This document shows, in pieces, positions 45,974 to 58,093 of a stretch of DNA of 64,000 nt. Source of the stretch: Cristatella mucedo (Eukaryota > Bryozoa > Phylactolaemata > Cristatellidae); the NCBI GenBank assembly GCA_009760855.2, contig WPIO01000113.1:572001-636000 (forward strand), read 5' to 3'. The notes beneath the pieces were generated by a model. The model made no database searches, was not told the DNA's origin, and saw nothing but the letters and a program-made list of their open reading frames with translations. The translations under genes were made by a program, and so were the position numbers. Within the stretch, counting starts at the first letter, position 1; each line of letters opens with the position of its first letter.

Positions 45974-47410
45974 ATGGCTGTATTGGTTAATCAAGGACCT
46001 ATTAAGAGGCGAGAGCGTGTGCTCTTTAAAGATGTTGGCCAGTTGCACTGCCAGCAGCTTTTACTTATATGTTTCGTGGTAGCTGTCAGCATGGGGAGTA
46101 TTTTCCTGTACACTAACATATCGTTGAAGAGGCTCTACCATTTACAAGCTAGCACAAGATCGCAAAGAAAGCCTTTGGTTCAGCCTCCAGCTTGGGTGGC
46201 TGAATATCTTAACTATACGACAGCACGTTGCAATCTGCTACTAAAAGACGATAAAGACGAGCAAACGACTGTGCGAAAACTGGTGTCTCAGTACAAAAAA
46301 GGGCTTGGCTGCTACCGAGATCGCACACTGGCTCAGACGTCGTGCAGGCGTCTTCAAATCGTCACCAGCGGCTACGAGCCCTCGAAAAAGGAATCGAACT
46401 TCCCGCTAGCATTCAGCCTTCGCGTCCACACGTGTGCCACTCAGTTGGAACTCCTTCTTCGTTCTATATACGCTCCTCAAAACTTCTACTGCATTCATGC
46501 AGACGCTAAGGCCCCTGCCATTTTTCTCGCTGCTGTCCGCCGAATGGCCGAGTGCCTTCCGAACGTCCGACTTGCACGGCTCGATTATGACTTCGTGTAT
46601 ACCAGTGCCTCACAGATGAATGCCGACCTCGAGTGTATGAGAGTGGCCCGCTCGTCTCAGATACAGTGGCGCTACTTCATCAATCTGGCAGGGCAGGAGC
46701 TGCCTCTTAAAACGAACCTCGAGATGGTTGAGACGTTCTTAAACCTCAACGGTTCTAGTCATTTCCGCATACATAAAATTGAGGCATCCAATGCTTGGCG
46801 CCAGAAAACCAGCATTTGGTGCAAAGACCTGGCAGCTAACCAGACGGTGAATTGTGCCTCCAAGCACTATGTAAAACAGCCACCGCCTGGTAACGTTGCG
46901 ATATTTAAGAGTTGTTCGAACGGCGCCTTTAGTCGTGCATTCGTCGAGTACATGCTGGACGACCCTTTCTCACGGCAACTGCACGACTGGTTTAGCGACA
47001 CCTGGGGTCCCGAGGAGCACTACTTCGCCACGGTTTTGTCACTGCCTTCAGCCCCGGGAGGCGTGCAGAGTGTCGCTGCCGAAAGAGCCGTGCTTTGGCG
47101 GTCCAAACAGATGGATCACAAGTGCTCTGGAAGATTCGTTCGTGCCGTTTGCATATTCGTATCTGCAGATTTGCCGTACGTTGTTCAACGTCCTGAATTG
47201 TTTGCCAACAAGTTTTATTACGAAGATGATCCTTTTGCAATCCGTTGTCTCGTTGAAACACTTTTGGAACGGAGAAGAAATCAAAGTGCCTATTTTCGGA
47301 AAGCTCTTATCGCTAAACACTCAAAGTCCTTGGATATCCGGAAATGGCCACTGCTTTATGTCGAAGCAAGAACTCTCTCGCATAACGAGCGAAATTTCTC
47401 AAGCAATTGA
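45974..47410 (+). CDS. GCNT-like beta-1,6-N-acetylglucosaminyltransferase (core-2/I-branching enzyme)
   Basis: Intact single-exon ORF of 478 codons, the usual gene form and about the usual size for this family. Predicted type II Golgi protein: short basic cytoplasmic N terminus (KRRER at 11-15), signal-anchor helix at about 29-47, stem, then the Branch domain. Seen motifs: FPLAFSLRVH (143-152), PQNFYCIHADAKAP (168-181), INLAGQELPLKTNLEMVE (236-253) and GPEEHYFATVLSLPSAPGG (345-363). In mouse C2GnT-L the catalytic glutamate lies in the equivalent SPDEYLWAT motif, so E348 is the likely base here. Many cysteines and sequons (N80, N289, N436) suit a lumenal enzyme. It would add GlcNAc in beta-1,6 linkage to galactose or GalNAc of O-glycans; the exact acceptor cannot be read from sequence. 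It is the only intact copy of three in the window. Confidence 0.9.
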   Translation: MAVLVNQGPIKRRERVLFKDVGQLHCQQLLLICFVVAVSMGSIFLYTNISLKRLYHLQASTRSQRKPLVQPPAWVAEYLNYTTARCNLLLKDDKDEQTTVRKLVSQYKKGLGCYRDRTLAQTSCRRLQIVTSGYEPSKKESNFPLAFSLRVHTCATQLELLLRSIYAPQNFYCIHADAKAPAIFLAAVRRMAECLPNVRLARLDYDFVYTSASQMNADLECMRVARSSQIQWRYFINLAGQELPLKTNLEMVETFLNLNGSSHFRIHKIEASNAWRQKTSIWCKDLAANQTVNCASKHYVKQPPPGNVAIFKSCSNGAFSRAFVEYMLDDPFSRQLHDWFSDTWGPEEHYFATVLSLPSAPGGVQSVAAERAVLWRSKQMDHKCSGRFVRAVCIFVSADLPYVVQRPELFANKFYYEDDPFAIRCLVETLLERRRNQSAYFRKALIAKHSKSLDIRKWPLLYVEARTLSHNERNFSSN

Positions 47411-47935
47411 TAAGAATGATCAGAGTGACAATGTGAGTGGTGAGAACCAAGACCTCGGCTGTATTATCCTGTGTATATCGAAGTTGACTGCAATTGTGTG
47501 TAACAAATGTTAACTGATCAATGTTACCGAGAAAATTGCAATTTTTGAACTCTACAGTTCCTCGGATTTTGCAGAATTCCTGCTTGGGCTGACCTTAGTT
47601 GATAGTGAATGCTTGCTGCTAGCAATCAGATTCTCTGTGACCTAAGTATGCAACAAGTCTGAAGACTCGATAGGCACCAGGTTCAATAAAAAGCACCACC
47701 GCCAAGTTCCGGTAACAATAACAGCATAATTCAGGCCGTTGATACTAAAACAGTTTAGATTTTCCACGGGCAGGCTAGACATTTCGGCTGGCGGACGGGA
47801 CTCCCGTATTTCCAGTCTATTGAAACACGTCCACCGATTATTTAAACCCAAGTCTATGTGAACAATCAAGCTCGGCTAAAGTTGATGATTTCAATCATAT
47901 CAAAAATCCCACCTAGCGAGGCAGGTGTGAAGTTA
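47411..47935 (+). promoter_or_regulatory. 3' flank of GCNT with poly(A) signal
   Basis: AATAAA at 47685-47690, 275 bases after the stop codon. The rest of the flank shows no recognisable gene; the minus-strand ORF at 47642-47869 is unrecognised. Confidence 0.4.
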
Positions 47936-47939
47936 TCAC

Positions 47940-48545
47940 ATTCAAAAATAAATATTTTCCCCCGGTAAAGGCAAGACGGTATATCACAAATATATGGACC
48001 AATTTAGATGTGGCATCCCGGTCTAAACAAGCCCGATATTTAGTAAGGTTATGCAACTGAAAATGGGCAGACTTGATCGTGGTGCTAATGCGGTCGTCTA
48101 ATGAACGGTCACTTCGGAACTTGACACCTAGATTTCGTGCAGATTCAACAGGAGATATGCTGGCAGAGCCGAATTTGAGTCTCAGCCTTTCCGACTTCTG
48201 AATCACATTTGGCTGTCCCATAATCTAGTAAGTTGGTTTTATCATCATGCAATTTAAGAAAACTGTCTGCCATCCATGTGCCGATATCGTTAATACATGC
48301 AGCAAGGGAATTGAGAGATTTAGATGAGCTAGAGGGCTTCAAGAGATTAAGGCAAAGATAAAGCTTAGTGTCATCCGCAAAGAATTGAAAGCCTAGATTA
48401 ATCTCTGGAATCACATCGGCAGAGGGAGACTATAAGCCGCGAAAAGAACTAAACCAAGCACGGAGCCCTGTGGTACCAAATATTTCAGAACTTCCTCTGA
48501 TGACCTTTGTCCATTTACGTCAATACTCTGGTCTCCCACTGAGAT
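47940..48545 (-). mobile_element. L2-A LINE fragment with RT loop
   Basis: Minus strand: LGFQFFADDTKLYLCLNLL (YADD-type loop), INDIGTWMADSFLKLHDDK, ARNLGVKFRSDRSLDDR and LVHIFVIYRLAF. Upstream, 48440-48540 retains LVPQGSVLG-like words. Truncated at both ends. Confidence 0.8.
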
Positions 48546-48705
48546 AGTAGAATAAGTATATTGCAATTGTATAGCGCCCCAAGAGAATGTAATCTCTATT
48601 CAGGTGCTTAACGTATGCCTCGGGGCTCGAGCCCACGACCTGAGCTGGACCCTGGTCGGGGCGAGAACCTTAACCACTGAACCAAACCAGCTTGGACCTG
48701 AACCA
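48545..48705 (-). mobile_element. SINE family S2
   Basis: Minus-strand copy: head reading TTTGGTTCAGTGGTTAAGG, B box GGGCTCGAGCCCC, then CACCTGAATAGAGATTACAT hairpin tail and GGCGCTATACAATT. It follows directly on the L2-A fragment. Confidence 0.8.
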
Positions 48706-48777
48706 TTGTAGTGCAGAGCCAGTGCGAGATGAGAGGTGCTTTAGAAGGTCAGAATCTTCTGGTAAGGAGATAACCTT

Positions 48778-48870
48778 TCCTTTGCATTAAATGTAAAGCA
48801 CCTAGAAACAGACTGAGTTCTCTGAGGGCGCTTTATCAAGTGAATTATTATCAATATTATTACTGATGTC
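48778..48870 (+). mobile_element. L2-A 3' end
   Basis: Plus-strand hairpin (GTAAAGCACCTAGAAACAGA, TTCTCTGAGGGCGCTTTATC) and ATTATT tail; only the last 90 bases of the element. Confidence 0.75.
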
Positions 48871-49930
48871 AGTTTGAAATTGTAGCATTCTGCTATCCAG
48901 GTCGAGTCAATTTTAGATTTACTTGGGTGGATGGCAATAAGCCATTGAGAAACCATATTGTCGAAAGATTAGGTTTCACTTTATGAGATACTTTCGTAGG
49001 TAATAGTTCAAACAAGCTCTGATTACATATACTAGCGAAGTGAAGCATCTTTCGTTGGGAGCCAAAATAAAATGCATTTTCGCCAGTGACATATTTTATT
49101 CCAACGCAAAATTGGAGTCTCCCTGAGTGGTTTATGGGAAGGCTGTAGGTTTGATGAAGGTAACACACAGTAGATATAAATATATGCATCTATATAATCT
49201 TTAAAGTAAGAGGTAGCTTTCATAATGCCGTTCGAAAAATAAATAGCTATGCATCGTTTTCATACATCGCTGCAAATAAGCAACTTTAAATGACTTGCGT
49301 CGTATTATGCTTAGAAAACCATGCCGAAGCTCACAAGTAACTTGCTTACGTCGATATGGCAACGAGCAAGAAGGCACTAAATGCGACTGATTAGTTAGAC
49401 ACATAGTTAGTAACATGCACAGGCCAATGCTCAGGCAAGTAATCATAGCAAACACAGGACAAACTAGTTTTTACAAATCAGTGAGGAGCCAGTAAAGCAG
49501 AGCGGAACCGATGCGGCTTCAGCTGAGACTTATCCGATAAAACGTTGTTTCGGGTATTATCCGGAGTCAGGAGCAAGTTTTGGACAAACGATGCGTATAA
49601 AACTGAGAAGGGTTTTTGATTGACTAATCGACTTCAATTTAGTTGTAAAAATGCCGAGAGGGTTGTTAGAAGCCGAAGAAATGATGGTGCAAGAGCCGGT
49701 GCCAGTCCTTCACAATTTACGACACGAGTCCTCAGTTAAAGTCTTGCAACGGTCAATCTTGCCGTGGTTTCTGCAAGAGGCCAACTGAAGTTAATTTTTT
49801 AGACTCAATTACTAGCCTTTACTTAAATAAAATTGAATGCAGAAGGTTTGCATACATTAACACCGTGCCATGTATTTGTTTGCAAGCAACATTTTTAATA
49901 TGGCAAAATATATGGCAAAATATTTGCTAA
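48871..49930. other. Unassigned stretch
   Basis: About 1 kb in which I recognise no gene, RNA or repeat family. Several minus-strand ORFs of 60-100 codons look random. Confidence 0.35.
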
Positions 49931-49934
49931 TATG

Positions 49935-50640
49935 GCTAATATCGCTTCTGCAACTCACTGCTTACTGGCCTACCAGCATGTGCGGTCAGGCGATTGCAGC
50001 TGGTGCAAAACTCTGCAGCTAGGCTTGTCTGTCGTGAGCGTAGCAGTTGCCACATTACCCCACTTCTCGCCGACCTGCACTGGCTACCAGTCAAGCAACG
50101 GATTGGCTTCAAGGTTTTGTCGCTCACTTTTAGGTCCAGTCATTCTATGGCTCCAGCCTATCTGTCAGATATACTACCCCATCAGGCCAAGCATCGTACC
50201 ACCCGCTTTTCGGAATCCAATAGTCTAGAAATACCTCATACAAACCTTAAATCCTTTGGGGACCGTGCATTTAGTTCATATGCTCCCAAATACTGGAACT
50301 CCCTCCCGACCTGCGTCAGAACATCCCCTGACCTGACCACATTTAAAAGGAACCTAAAAACACACCTATTTAGGACAGCATTTAGCGGGTCCCTGTGATT
50401 TGTCTTTGATGTGCTTATGAGTGCTGACACCGTGCATGCTGCCACTAACCACATTCGCATGCTGACCCTGTGCATGTCACCCCTAAACATATTATCCCTT
50501 TTGATTTTTTTTCAAGCATGATTTTACTTACCATTCAACTGCATTTCACTTTACAGCAAATGTAAAGCGCCTAGAGAGAGATTAAGTTCTCTGAGGGTGC
50601 TTTATCAAGTTAATTATTATTATTATTATTATTATTGTTA
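49935..50640 (+). mobile_element. L2-A LINE, 5'-truncated
   Basis: Plus strand, in frame from LQLVQNSAARLVCRERSSCH through LADLHWLPVKQRIGFKVLSL, RTTRFSESNSLEIPHTNLKS and TFKRNLKTHLFRTAFSGSL to a stop. The UTR, hairpin (50560-50610) and a long (ATT)n tail follow. Little decay, so it is relatively young. Confidence 0.9.
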
Positions 50641-51134
50641 TTAATATTTTCAGCATGCTTGACTGGTAGAATCTCGGATCCAAAAGATTGGTCGTAATAC
50701 GGGCATGGCATTGTCTAGTGACAATTGACGCTAGGATCTGCTAGATTATGACCGTTATACATTAACATCTCAGCGGTTATAATATATATACCATAATTTG
50801 CATTGTAATAATTAATATTCTAATATAACATACAGTAATATAGAAAGTATGCGTACGTAATACTGTATTCCTTTATAATATGTCGTATATAGCATTGAGA
50901 AATGCATGCTGCCACTAACCAAAGTTGCATGCTGACCTTGTGCATGCGAGCCCTAGCAATGTAATTCTTTCTGTTATTGAGCAGGCTATAAAATACACAA
51001 CGTCCGTAAGTATAACATGTTTAGAGGCGAAAAGCAGATTATCACTGTAAATATATACATTAATATATAAATTTATTGCATGCACGTATATGTTGAATAT
51101 ATATATACATATATACATATATATATATATATTA
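50641..51134. other. AT-rich stretch with L2 scrap and TA tract
   Basis: A short plus-strand L2-A UTR piece lies at 50905-50960 and a TA/ATAC microsatellite at 51040-51135. Otherwise nothing recognised. Confidence 0.5.
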
Positions 51135-51214
51135 AACATAATTTTATCTCTGCGGGTTGCCCCAACATGAGCAACTGCAGTAAAGAGTGGTGGCATTAAA
51201 AAGGTTGAGACCAC
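51135..51214 (+). mobile_element. SPIN-like hAT MITE, 3' half
   Basis: From ATAATTTTATCTCTGCGGGT to AAAGGTTGAGACCACTG. The 5' half has been replaced by a TA tract. The bases after it (ccataaag) correspond to ccgtaaag beside the complete copy. Confidence 0.8.
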
Positions 51215-52535
51215 TGCCATAAAGAGTTCTGCCTTAAGAATACTGTCACCCAGAATGGTTTATGGTCGTGCCGATTGCAGTTTGCACATAGTCATCTAAG
51301 ATGCCTCGAATTTCATCTAGAATGATCTCGCCGATTGCACACTAACTAGTAGCCATCTTTATGCACATTTAAAAGCAGTTGCCTCTTCGTCGCATCGGAA
51401 AGACTTTCCTTTTTCTGAAGAATTTTTCACTCTGCCGTGTTCACTCTAGAGATAGCAAGAAGAAAGTAAGGTAGTCAGTTCCGTTTCTTTACCTATCTTC
51501 ATTAAACTGGGTGCCGTCCGGACAAGCTACCGCTGGCTTTCCCTCCAGTGGCGCAGGGTTTGGTGACAAAATTCGGCGAACGCTCCCAGAAATGACTGCG
51601 AAAGTTTCTCATTTTTAAGCGTAGTAGCTGCCTCCGCTAAAACTGCAATTCCTCCAAGAGATTAATGGAATGCTAAGGAGAAAGGAAGGTCGTTGGCATA
51701 ATGCTGCTGTGGCTATCGCCAGCATTGGACACTTCTCATCAAAAGATCCTTTTATGAAAGATTTAGAATAGCCTGGCCGAAGAGGCACTCGTGCATTTGT
51801 AGTCATCTCCGTCAAATTGTGCCCACTCCGTATTTGATCCTATGAATTAAAAACAAACTTGTTTTTGTACAGCATTTAGTGGGATTTTGTGATTCATTTG
51901 TCGCATGCATGAACCTGGTAACACTGTGCCTACTGTTTGCAGATGTTACCAAAAATTCTTTGACAATGCGTTCTAAACGGCATCTGCAAAGTGCCCAGAA
52001 AGAGATTTAGTTCTCTGCATGTGCTATGCCAATATATTATTATTATTATTATTGTTTTTATTACTATCACTGTATCTTTTGATCCGATGCTGATCTCAGT
52101 GCATACATACAAGGCCTGCGGAAAGTGTATCTCTGGTCCACGGCATGCCATAGCTTCTCTAACGACGACGTCATGATGCTGTTGTTATTCAAGCTCACGA
52201 AGGTTAGCCAGGGCAATTTACAACATGGAAGCCCTTCGTGTAGTTATTCAGAATCAAACTTGGGCTAATTTTATGTATAACGAAATCGACATTCCCCTCA
52301 AACGACGCCGTGAGTTTGAAGATAGAGTAAGCATCGATTTTCCTCTCCTTATTAAAGGTGCAATTGGGCAATCACTGTGTGGTTATTCTCATTGAGGAGA
52401 TTTCGTCTGAGACTGTTTGATGTGGAAAGACTATGCTATCAGTCTTCGTGTGCGATCCATTTTCAGTGATTAGAGGCTAAGTACTCAAGAGGCTTACTTT
52501 AGGCTACGTTTGGTTTTACCCTAGCTTCCATGTGT
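51215..52535 (+). repeat. Duplicated block, second copy (of 37183-37398 plus 40336-41420)
   Basis: Collinear with the first copy but lacking the RLE-type LINE: cactctgcc joins to agagatagcaagaag after only 11 bases. It carries the L2-variant tail at 51880-52060. Confidence 0.87.
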
Positions 52536-52539
52536 AATA

Positions 52540-52627
52540 TAATAATATAATAATAATGCACTTGATAAACCACCCTCAGAGAACTTAATCTCTTTCTAGC
52601 CGCTTTAAATTTGCTGCAGAGGGAAAT
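52540..52627 (-). mobile_element. L2-A 3' end, 90-bp insertion
   Basis: Minus-strand (AAT)n tail, hairpin and TTTGCTGCAGAGGGAAAT, inserted between cttccatgtgtaa and aggacagag. The paralogous sites at 41417 and 58750 lack it. Confidence 0.8.
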
Positions 52628-54100
52628 AGGACAGAGTATACCCCGCCAGATCATACTCGGGGTTACAAAGGCCTAGGCCACTTGATAAGCCGGCGTTAAA
52701 ACGGCCTAAGCCACTTTAAACTCTGGGGTTAAAACAGCCTAGGCCATTTATACCCGAGTGTAAAAAAAACTAGGCCAAACAGTGCCCCTCCATGCCAAAA
52801 TATACTCCGTTTGAAAGATGACGCAGAGAACACAACTTTTAACTACAATTTAATCTATTAAGTATTTTAATTGTTCGGTGAAAATTTTATTCACAACAAA
52901 TTTTCGCTGATATCCGACAAAGAAATCTCACCAATGTCTCAAAAGGGTATATATGAGCGTGATATTTGTTCAACCAAATCAATTAAAGCAGTTTCCAAAG
53001 GCAGTTGAAGCTGTGGTAAGAATTTGTGGTTCCGCTTTCAGTAAGTAACCATTCGAGTTGCATAAGAAGGGGCGGGGCGAAGCATGACACGATCGTCTCG
53101 CTTTGTAGACGAGTTACACGTGGCTCGTTTTTCACGGCTAGGTAAAATTGTGGCAATTGAGAATGCATTGGCATGATGAGGTTCTACGACCAGTCACCAT
53201 ACCAACAATCAGGACAGGGATTATAACTGCAGACAGCCAGATCACGTCCTCACTTGCCCTTGACCTGCTCGCCTACGCTTGACCTGGCTGCACGCCTCGT
53301 CCTTCTTCCTGCACTAACCTACACTATACGCCTGCTGCTGCTGCCGAAAGGCGTGAAATGCACGCAATTATTAACAGCGCCAGGATAGGCATCGTTAGAG
53401 GCTAGGGCTCCTGTGCGGAGAGAGTTCGGAGGTCCCGGAGCTGAGCTTCTGGTCCTGCTGAGCAGAAGGATCGATTGCCGACGTTCTTCAATTTTAAATG
53501 CAGTAGGCTTACAGCTTGAATTAAGCCAACCGCATACCGGATGACGCAAAATACAAATTCGAGAGCAACTTACGGTTTCGTGGATTTAAAGCCGAACAAC
53601 GAAAATCCCGCACCTGCAGGGTGACATAGCCAGCCACGCTTTTCAACCTGAAAGTGAATCGTGGGTTTTAAAGAATCCTTAATAAATCCTGGTCCGCTCA
53701 GAATAATGCCGTATGTGCATGCTTCGCCGTCTGTAATGGCGATAAATCACACTGACTTAGCACGTTTCTTCGCTAAAGGGTTTTCTACAGCCTTCGCAGA
53801 GCATGGGGTCTTTCGGTAATCGTAAGATAGCCAACATTCTGACTTAAGAAAGATTTTGTAGAAAAGACGAGGCAGGTGAGAGACCGGAGTAATGAGCGCC
53901 TCAAAATAAGAAGGCGAAGAGCTGAGAAACAGGTGCCCGGGCCGCCGCCAGGAGGATTTGAGAGCCAGAACGTAAGGATGCGTGTTTATATGGGTCAACA
54001 CGTCGATGTGACGGGGGTACAATTTGGCCTAGAGGGGTCTGAAGTGGCCTAAGCCACTTCAACCCTGGGCATGCTCTGTCCTTGGGGTATACTCTAGGCT
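52628..54100 (+). mobile_element. TIR element, copy 2 (longest)
   Basis: Left end AGGACAGAGTATACCCCGCC, right end GGGGTATACTCTAGG, inverted with respect to each other. Immediately inside the left end, 52657-52785 holds about four units of roughly 33 bp, each with a GGCCTAGGCCACTT-like core. At the right end a palindromic GAAGTGGCCTAAGCCACTTC lies at 54044. Internal sequence 52790-54030 has no recognised transposase. Confidence 0.6.
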
Positions 54101-54830
54101 GTTACACGGTTCTTCCTGGTGTACTATAACTTATTATTGGCTGATCTTCCGAAAAAGCTACTAAGCCTCAGATAGTTTTTGGATGAATGTAACTACTAAG
54201 ATTACCTTAACACCTGAGAAATTCAGTTTAGATTTTGCTCTTGGTTTATCACCGGATGCAAGGCTTAAATCTAACATTTACTGTAAATAGCGCTATTGTC
54301 AGCGGCTGAGTATCTAAGGACCTAATCCATCAAGATCAATCTCCCCTGCTCCTGTTCTTGTCTTTACTCTTATTCTTCTAATTGCAATATATTTGTCATC
54401 TTTCTCAGAAATAATGTTGGCGAGAGAAGCTTTCGATTTTCGGGTAACGTCCAAGTACCAAAAACAGGTTAGTATTTCAGCTGCAGCCCAGCGCCTACTT
54501 GGTCATTGTGTTTGTAATGGAATTTCAGTTGATCCAGTATTTTCACTTATAAGGCGGCTGAAGAGCCTTAGTGATTACGGCCCCACACTTGCAGAGAGCA
54601 ATAAAGGATTCCTATTGCTGGACTCGAAACCACGACCTGGATGGATTTGGATACGCAACCACCCTAGCCCTTAGCGTAAATATTCGAGGCTATTGTGAAG
54701 TCCAGACGGAGCTACATACTGCCACTGCCTATACATGCACGTCCAAACTGTTTCATCTGAAAGCCACAGTTTATCAGAAACCAGCACAAATTTGCTCGAG
54801 GCTGCCTGTCATAGTCCACGTTCTCAAGCA
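54101..54830 (+). repeat. Duplicated block plus partial K block, copy 3
   Basis: Collinear with 43295-43990: GCTGATCTTCCGAAAAAGCT, the ORF block at 54393-54674 and the left 250 bases of the K block with its minus-strand S3 head. It jumps at about 54825 to sequence matching 31264. Confidence 0.85.
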
Positions 54831-55249
54831 CTTTCGTAATCTTGATCTGGTCAGGTGAGCTGGCTGTGCGAAGGCTAGTCTGCAATGGCCGGTCGAGATT
54901 TATCGTCAATCGCCATCAGAAGCTCTATTGTGCAGGCTGCCGGAGCCTCAACTACTGCCAGATGATCCAATTAGCTTTTCAGTCGGTGCCTATTTTAAGC
55001 TCACCTTCTCGCGGTTTCGAGCAATTCAGACGGCGCCGGGCTGCTTTCCATTGCCGGCTGTGGGAAGCTTGCTGCCAACACGGTGCAATGGCTGCTAAGC
55101 CATTGCAACGTGTTGGCAACCTAGATGAACCAAGATGAAATGAACAACCTAGATGAAGTGAGAGAGTTCTGCTGCTGGGAACTACACGAGGTACGAGGTT
55201 TCAATCCGTCGTGTGAACTTATTTACTGAGTTCGCATTTCCCGTATATA

Positions 55250-55290
<41 letters not shown>

Positions 55291-55946
55291 ATCTGGCCAT
55301 TATTGCGTATGCCATTCTCGAGACCGCCGTCATTCTCGTGGAGCAGCGGTTTGTAAGTCAGCGAGTCCTCGTGCTGCTGAAGCGGCTGTAGGCTTAGTAG
55401 CCACTCGGCTGGAAGTCACCGGTCGTGTCGGCAGGTCAAGGTTGTGCTTTTGCTTTTTTTCTAAGCGTTGTCGTTTCTAAGTGTTGTCGCCAGGACTGCG
55501 TGCAGAGTAACAAGTGCTGCGTTGTTGAGGTCGGCGTATTGGAGCATCGGGTCACTGCACGTTGCATGCATCGAGCGGCTACCTGAACTAGCAAGGGCCA
55601 CGCGGTCATGACATCATGCAACGCTCGGGGAACTCATCCGTGCTGGCCTTCGGTTGTTCAGCGTGCTACCGGTACCTCTAATTAGAGACGCGCTGCGTGC
55701 ATTTATCTCCACACTGTTTGTTCATGTTGAAGGCCTATCGAGTGCACAGCCGCCGTTTCCCGAGAGCTAAGAGAGGTCACCAGGCCCGAGCACCTCTTAC
55801 TTTCCCGGCTTTGCGAAACGAATCTCCTCGGGTAACAGCAGCATTCTAACTTGGAGGAAGCGCTTTACTCGCTTCTACTGCAACCTGGGCAGTACGCGAC
55901 ACGTCAATGACCAGCAGCTGCTGACTTTGATTGATCACATCAAGGT
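54825..55946 (+). repeat. Upstream block of the GCNT stub, left part
   Basis: Matches 31264-31400 and 31540-32510 (GTCCTCGTGCTGC, GTCGGCGTATTG), with a TA tract at 55243-55289. It ends in the target duplication atcaaggt of the L2-B insertion. Confidence 0.8.
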
Positions 55947-58093
55947 AATGTAATGTAATATATCTCCGTCTGTAACTCCACAGAGTCATTAAGACCATGT
56001 GGGTGTTACGCAGGAGAGTTTTGTAGAGCGCACTCACAGCCTAAGCGGCTTTCGGTACGCATTCGGTAGCCAATAGACTTCGTCTCACGCAACAAAGAGA
56101 AAGTGGGAGGCATAGCAGAGTCAGGAGAGCAGTTGAGGTAGTGAGTAGCATAGAAGTAGCAGCTCAGGACCGCTGAAAAGGATGAGCCATAGTCGGCAGT
56201 AGGAGAGTAGTTGTCGTTGCGTAAGAATTGTGGAAGCGAGTTCCACAGTCTAGGACCTGCAGAGCTAAAGCTTCTGTCGCCAACTGTCTTTAAGCGGAGG
56301 AATGGGTCAGCTAATTTATTGTCCACACAGGACCTGAGGGCGCGAACAGGCTGAAACTGTTGCAGCAGTTCAGCTAGGTACGAAGGAGCCAAGCCGTGGC
56401 AGGCCTTGTGGTTCAGTGTAAGAACTTTGCTCTGTATACTTTGCTTAACCGGCAACCATTTTAGCTCTTTCAGCAAAGGATACACGTGCTCAAACCGCTG
56501 GGACTTGAAGATTAGCCTTGCAGCCATATTCATTGTTCGTTGTAGTGGCATAATAGCTTTCTTTAGCAGCCCAGCCTAAAGGAAATTACAATAATCAAGC
56601 TGAGAAAGAAGAAAAGAGCTAGTTACATTGTTTACAAGCCACTGTGGGAGACAGCTCCTAATCTTGGATAGGGATCGCATGCGATGGCTAGCTGTAGATG
56701 CTGTCTTCTGAATGAAGCTTTTGAAATGGAGGCAGCTGTCGAAAACGACACCTAAATTTTGATCACGTGGTAATGGTCGCACAATAGCATCACCTTTTAG
56801 AAGAGCAAAGCCTTTTAATCCAGCCACACGCTTAGGGTGTCCTGTGAGTAGAAGTTCGGGTTTATCATAAATTAATTTCAGGACGTTTTCCGACATCCAG
56901 GATCGAATGTCGGCAATAAAACATTTAGTTTCTCAGTTTCAGCTGCAGATTCCGACGTTTGGAATGACAAATACAACTGAGTATCTTCAGCATAGAAGTG
57001 ATATCCTATCCCATGGCTCTAATCACTTTTCCCAGAGGTTGTGTGTAAATAGAGAACAGCAAGGGACCGAGTACAGACCCTTGAGGGACTCCACAGGTGA
57101 CCCTTCTCGTGTCTGAGACCTGACCTCCACACGACACGGATTGAACGCGATCAGACAATTATGATTTAAACCATGCCAGTGCTTCGTCTGCCAGACCGAT
57201 CGTTGTTCTCAATCGTTCAAGCAGAACTTCGTGATCAATGGTGTCGAAGGCAGCAGACAGATCTAGCAGAGCTAGGGCAGTGACATTCCCGTCGTCGTTG
57301 CCACGTAGAATGTCATTGTTAACACGGAGGAGAGCAGCTTCAGTGTAGCGCTGCCTCTTTAAACCTGATTGAAATGTTTCCGACGTTCCATTATTTTCAC
57401 TCTTTTCAGCCAGCTCCTTAGCAACAATTGTTTCAAGAATCTTTAATCAGAAAGGAAGAAGGGAAACTTGGTGATAGTTTGCTAGGACCTCTGTGTCTAA
57501 TCCAGGCTTTTTAAGAATAGGTCTAACGATTGCCGATTTGAAGGACGACCCTTTTTTTTCCCAAAGAAGCATTAAAAATCTTGTTTATGGCAGGGCTAAG
57601 TTGGTCTGCCAGTGAAGACCACAGAGATTAAGGTATGGGGTTTTCAGAAGACGAGCTCTTTTTACTAGACCTTATTAAGGCAGCCACATCGCATGCAGAA
57701 GCATCGGAGAACCTTTTAAGTGAGGTCAGAGGTTGTTGAACCACGATTGCTTTAATCGCAGCAGGCCTAATGGAGGCACGAATGTCCACAATTTATTCAG
57801 TAAAGAAGGCTGAAAACGTTTTGGCTAAGCCCTTAATATCTAGGGAGTCAGACCTCACAGAATTGGCCAGCAAATGGATTACTGTCTTACAAATCGGTTT
57901 TGTGTCCGACTGGCAGGAATTCAGCTTTCGAATGAAAAAAGAAGCCTTCGTTTTTTTTAGGCTTTCGGGTGTAAACTCGAAGGAAGTCTTTGAAATTGAC
58001 TAGATCTGCATGAGACCCCGAGTTCTTGGAACGACGTTTAAGTCTGCACTTAACCCGGCTCGTATTTAAGAGTTTTTTTGTAAATTGAAAGGA
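55947..58093 (-). mobile_element. L2-B LINE with RT domain, longest copy, flanked by target duplication
   Basis: 2147 bp on the minus strand, bounded by atcaaggt at 55939-55946 and 58094-58101. From its 5' side: [60 protein letters not shown] and YHFYAEDTQLYLSF (RT motifs, with YAED instead of YADD), then RNLGVVFDS-like DQNLGVVFDSCLHFKSFIQK, AARLIFKSQRFEHVYPLLKE and PRLWNSLPQFLRND. The 3' end is a GTAAT/ACATT-type repeat. It has frameshifts and at least one stop in the RT part, so it is inactive. The endonuclease part is missing. Confidence 0.9.
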
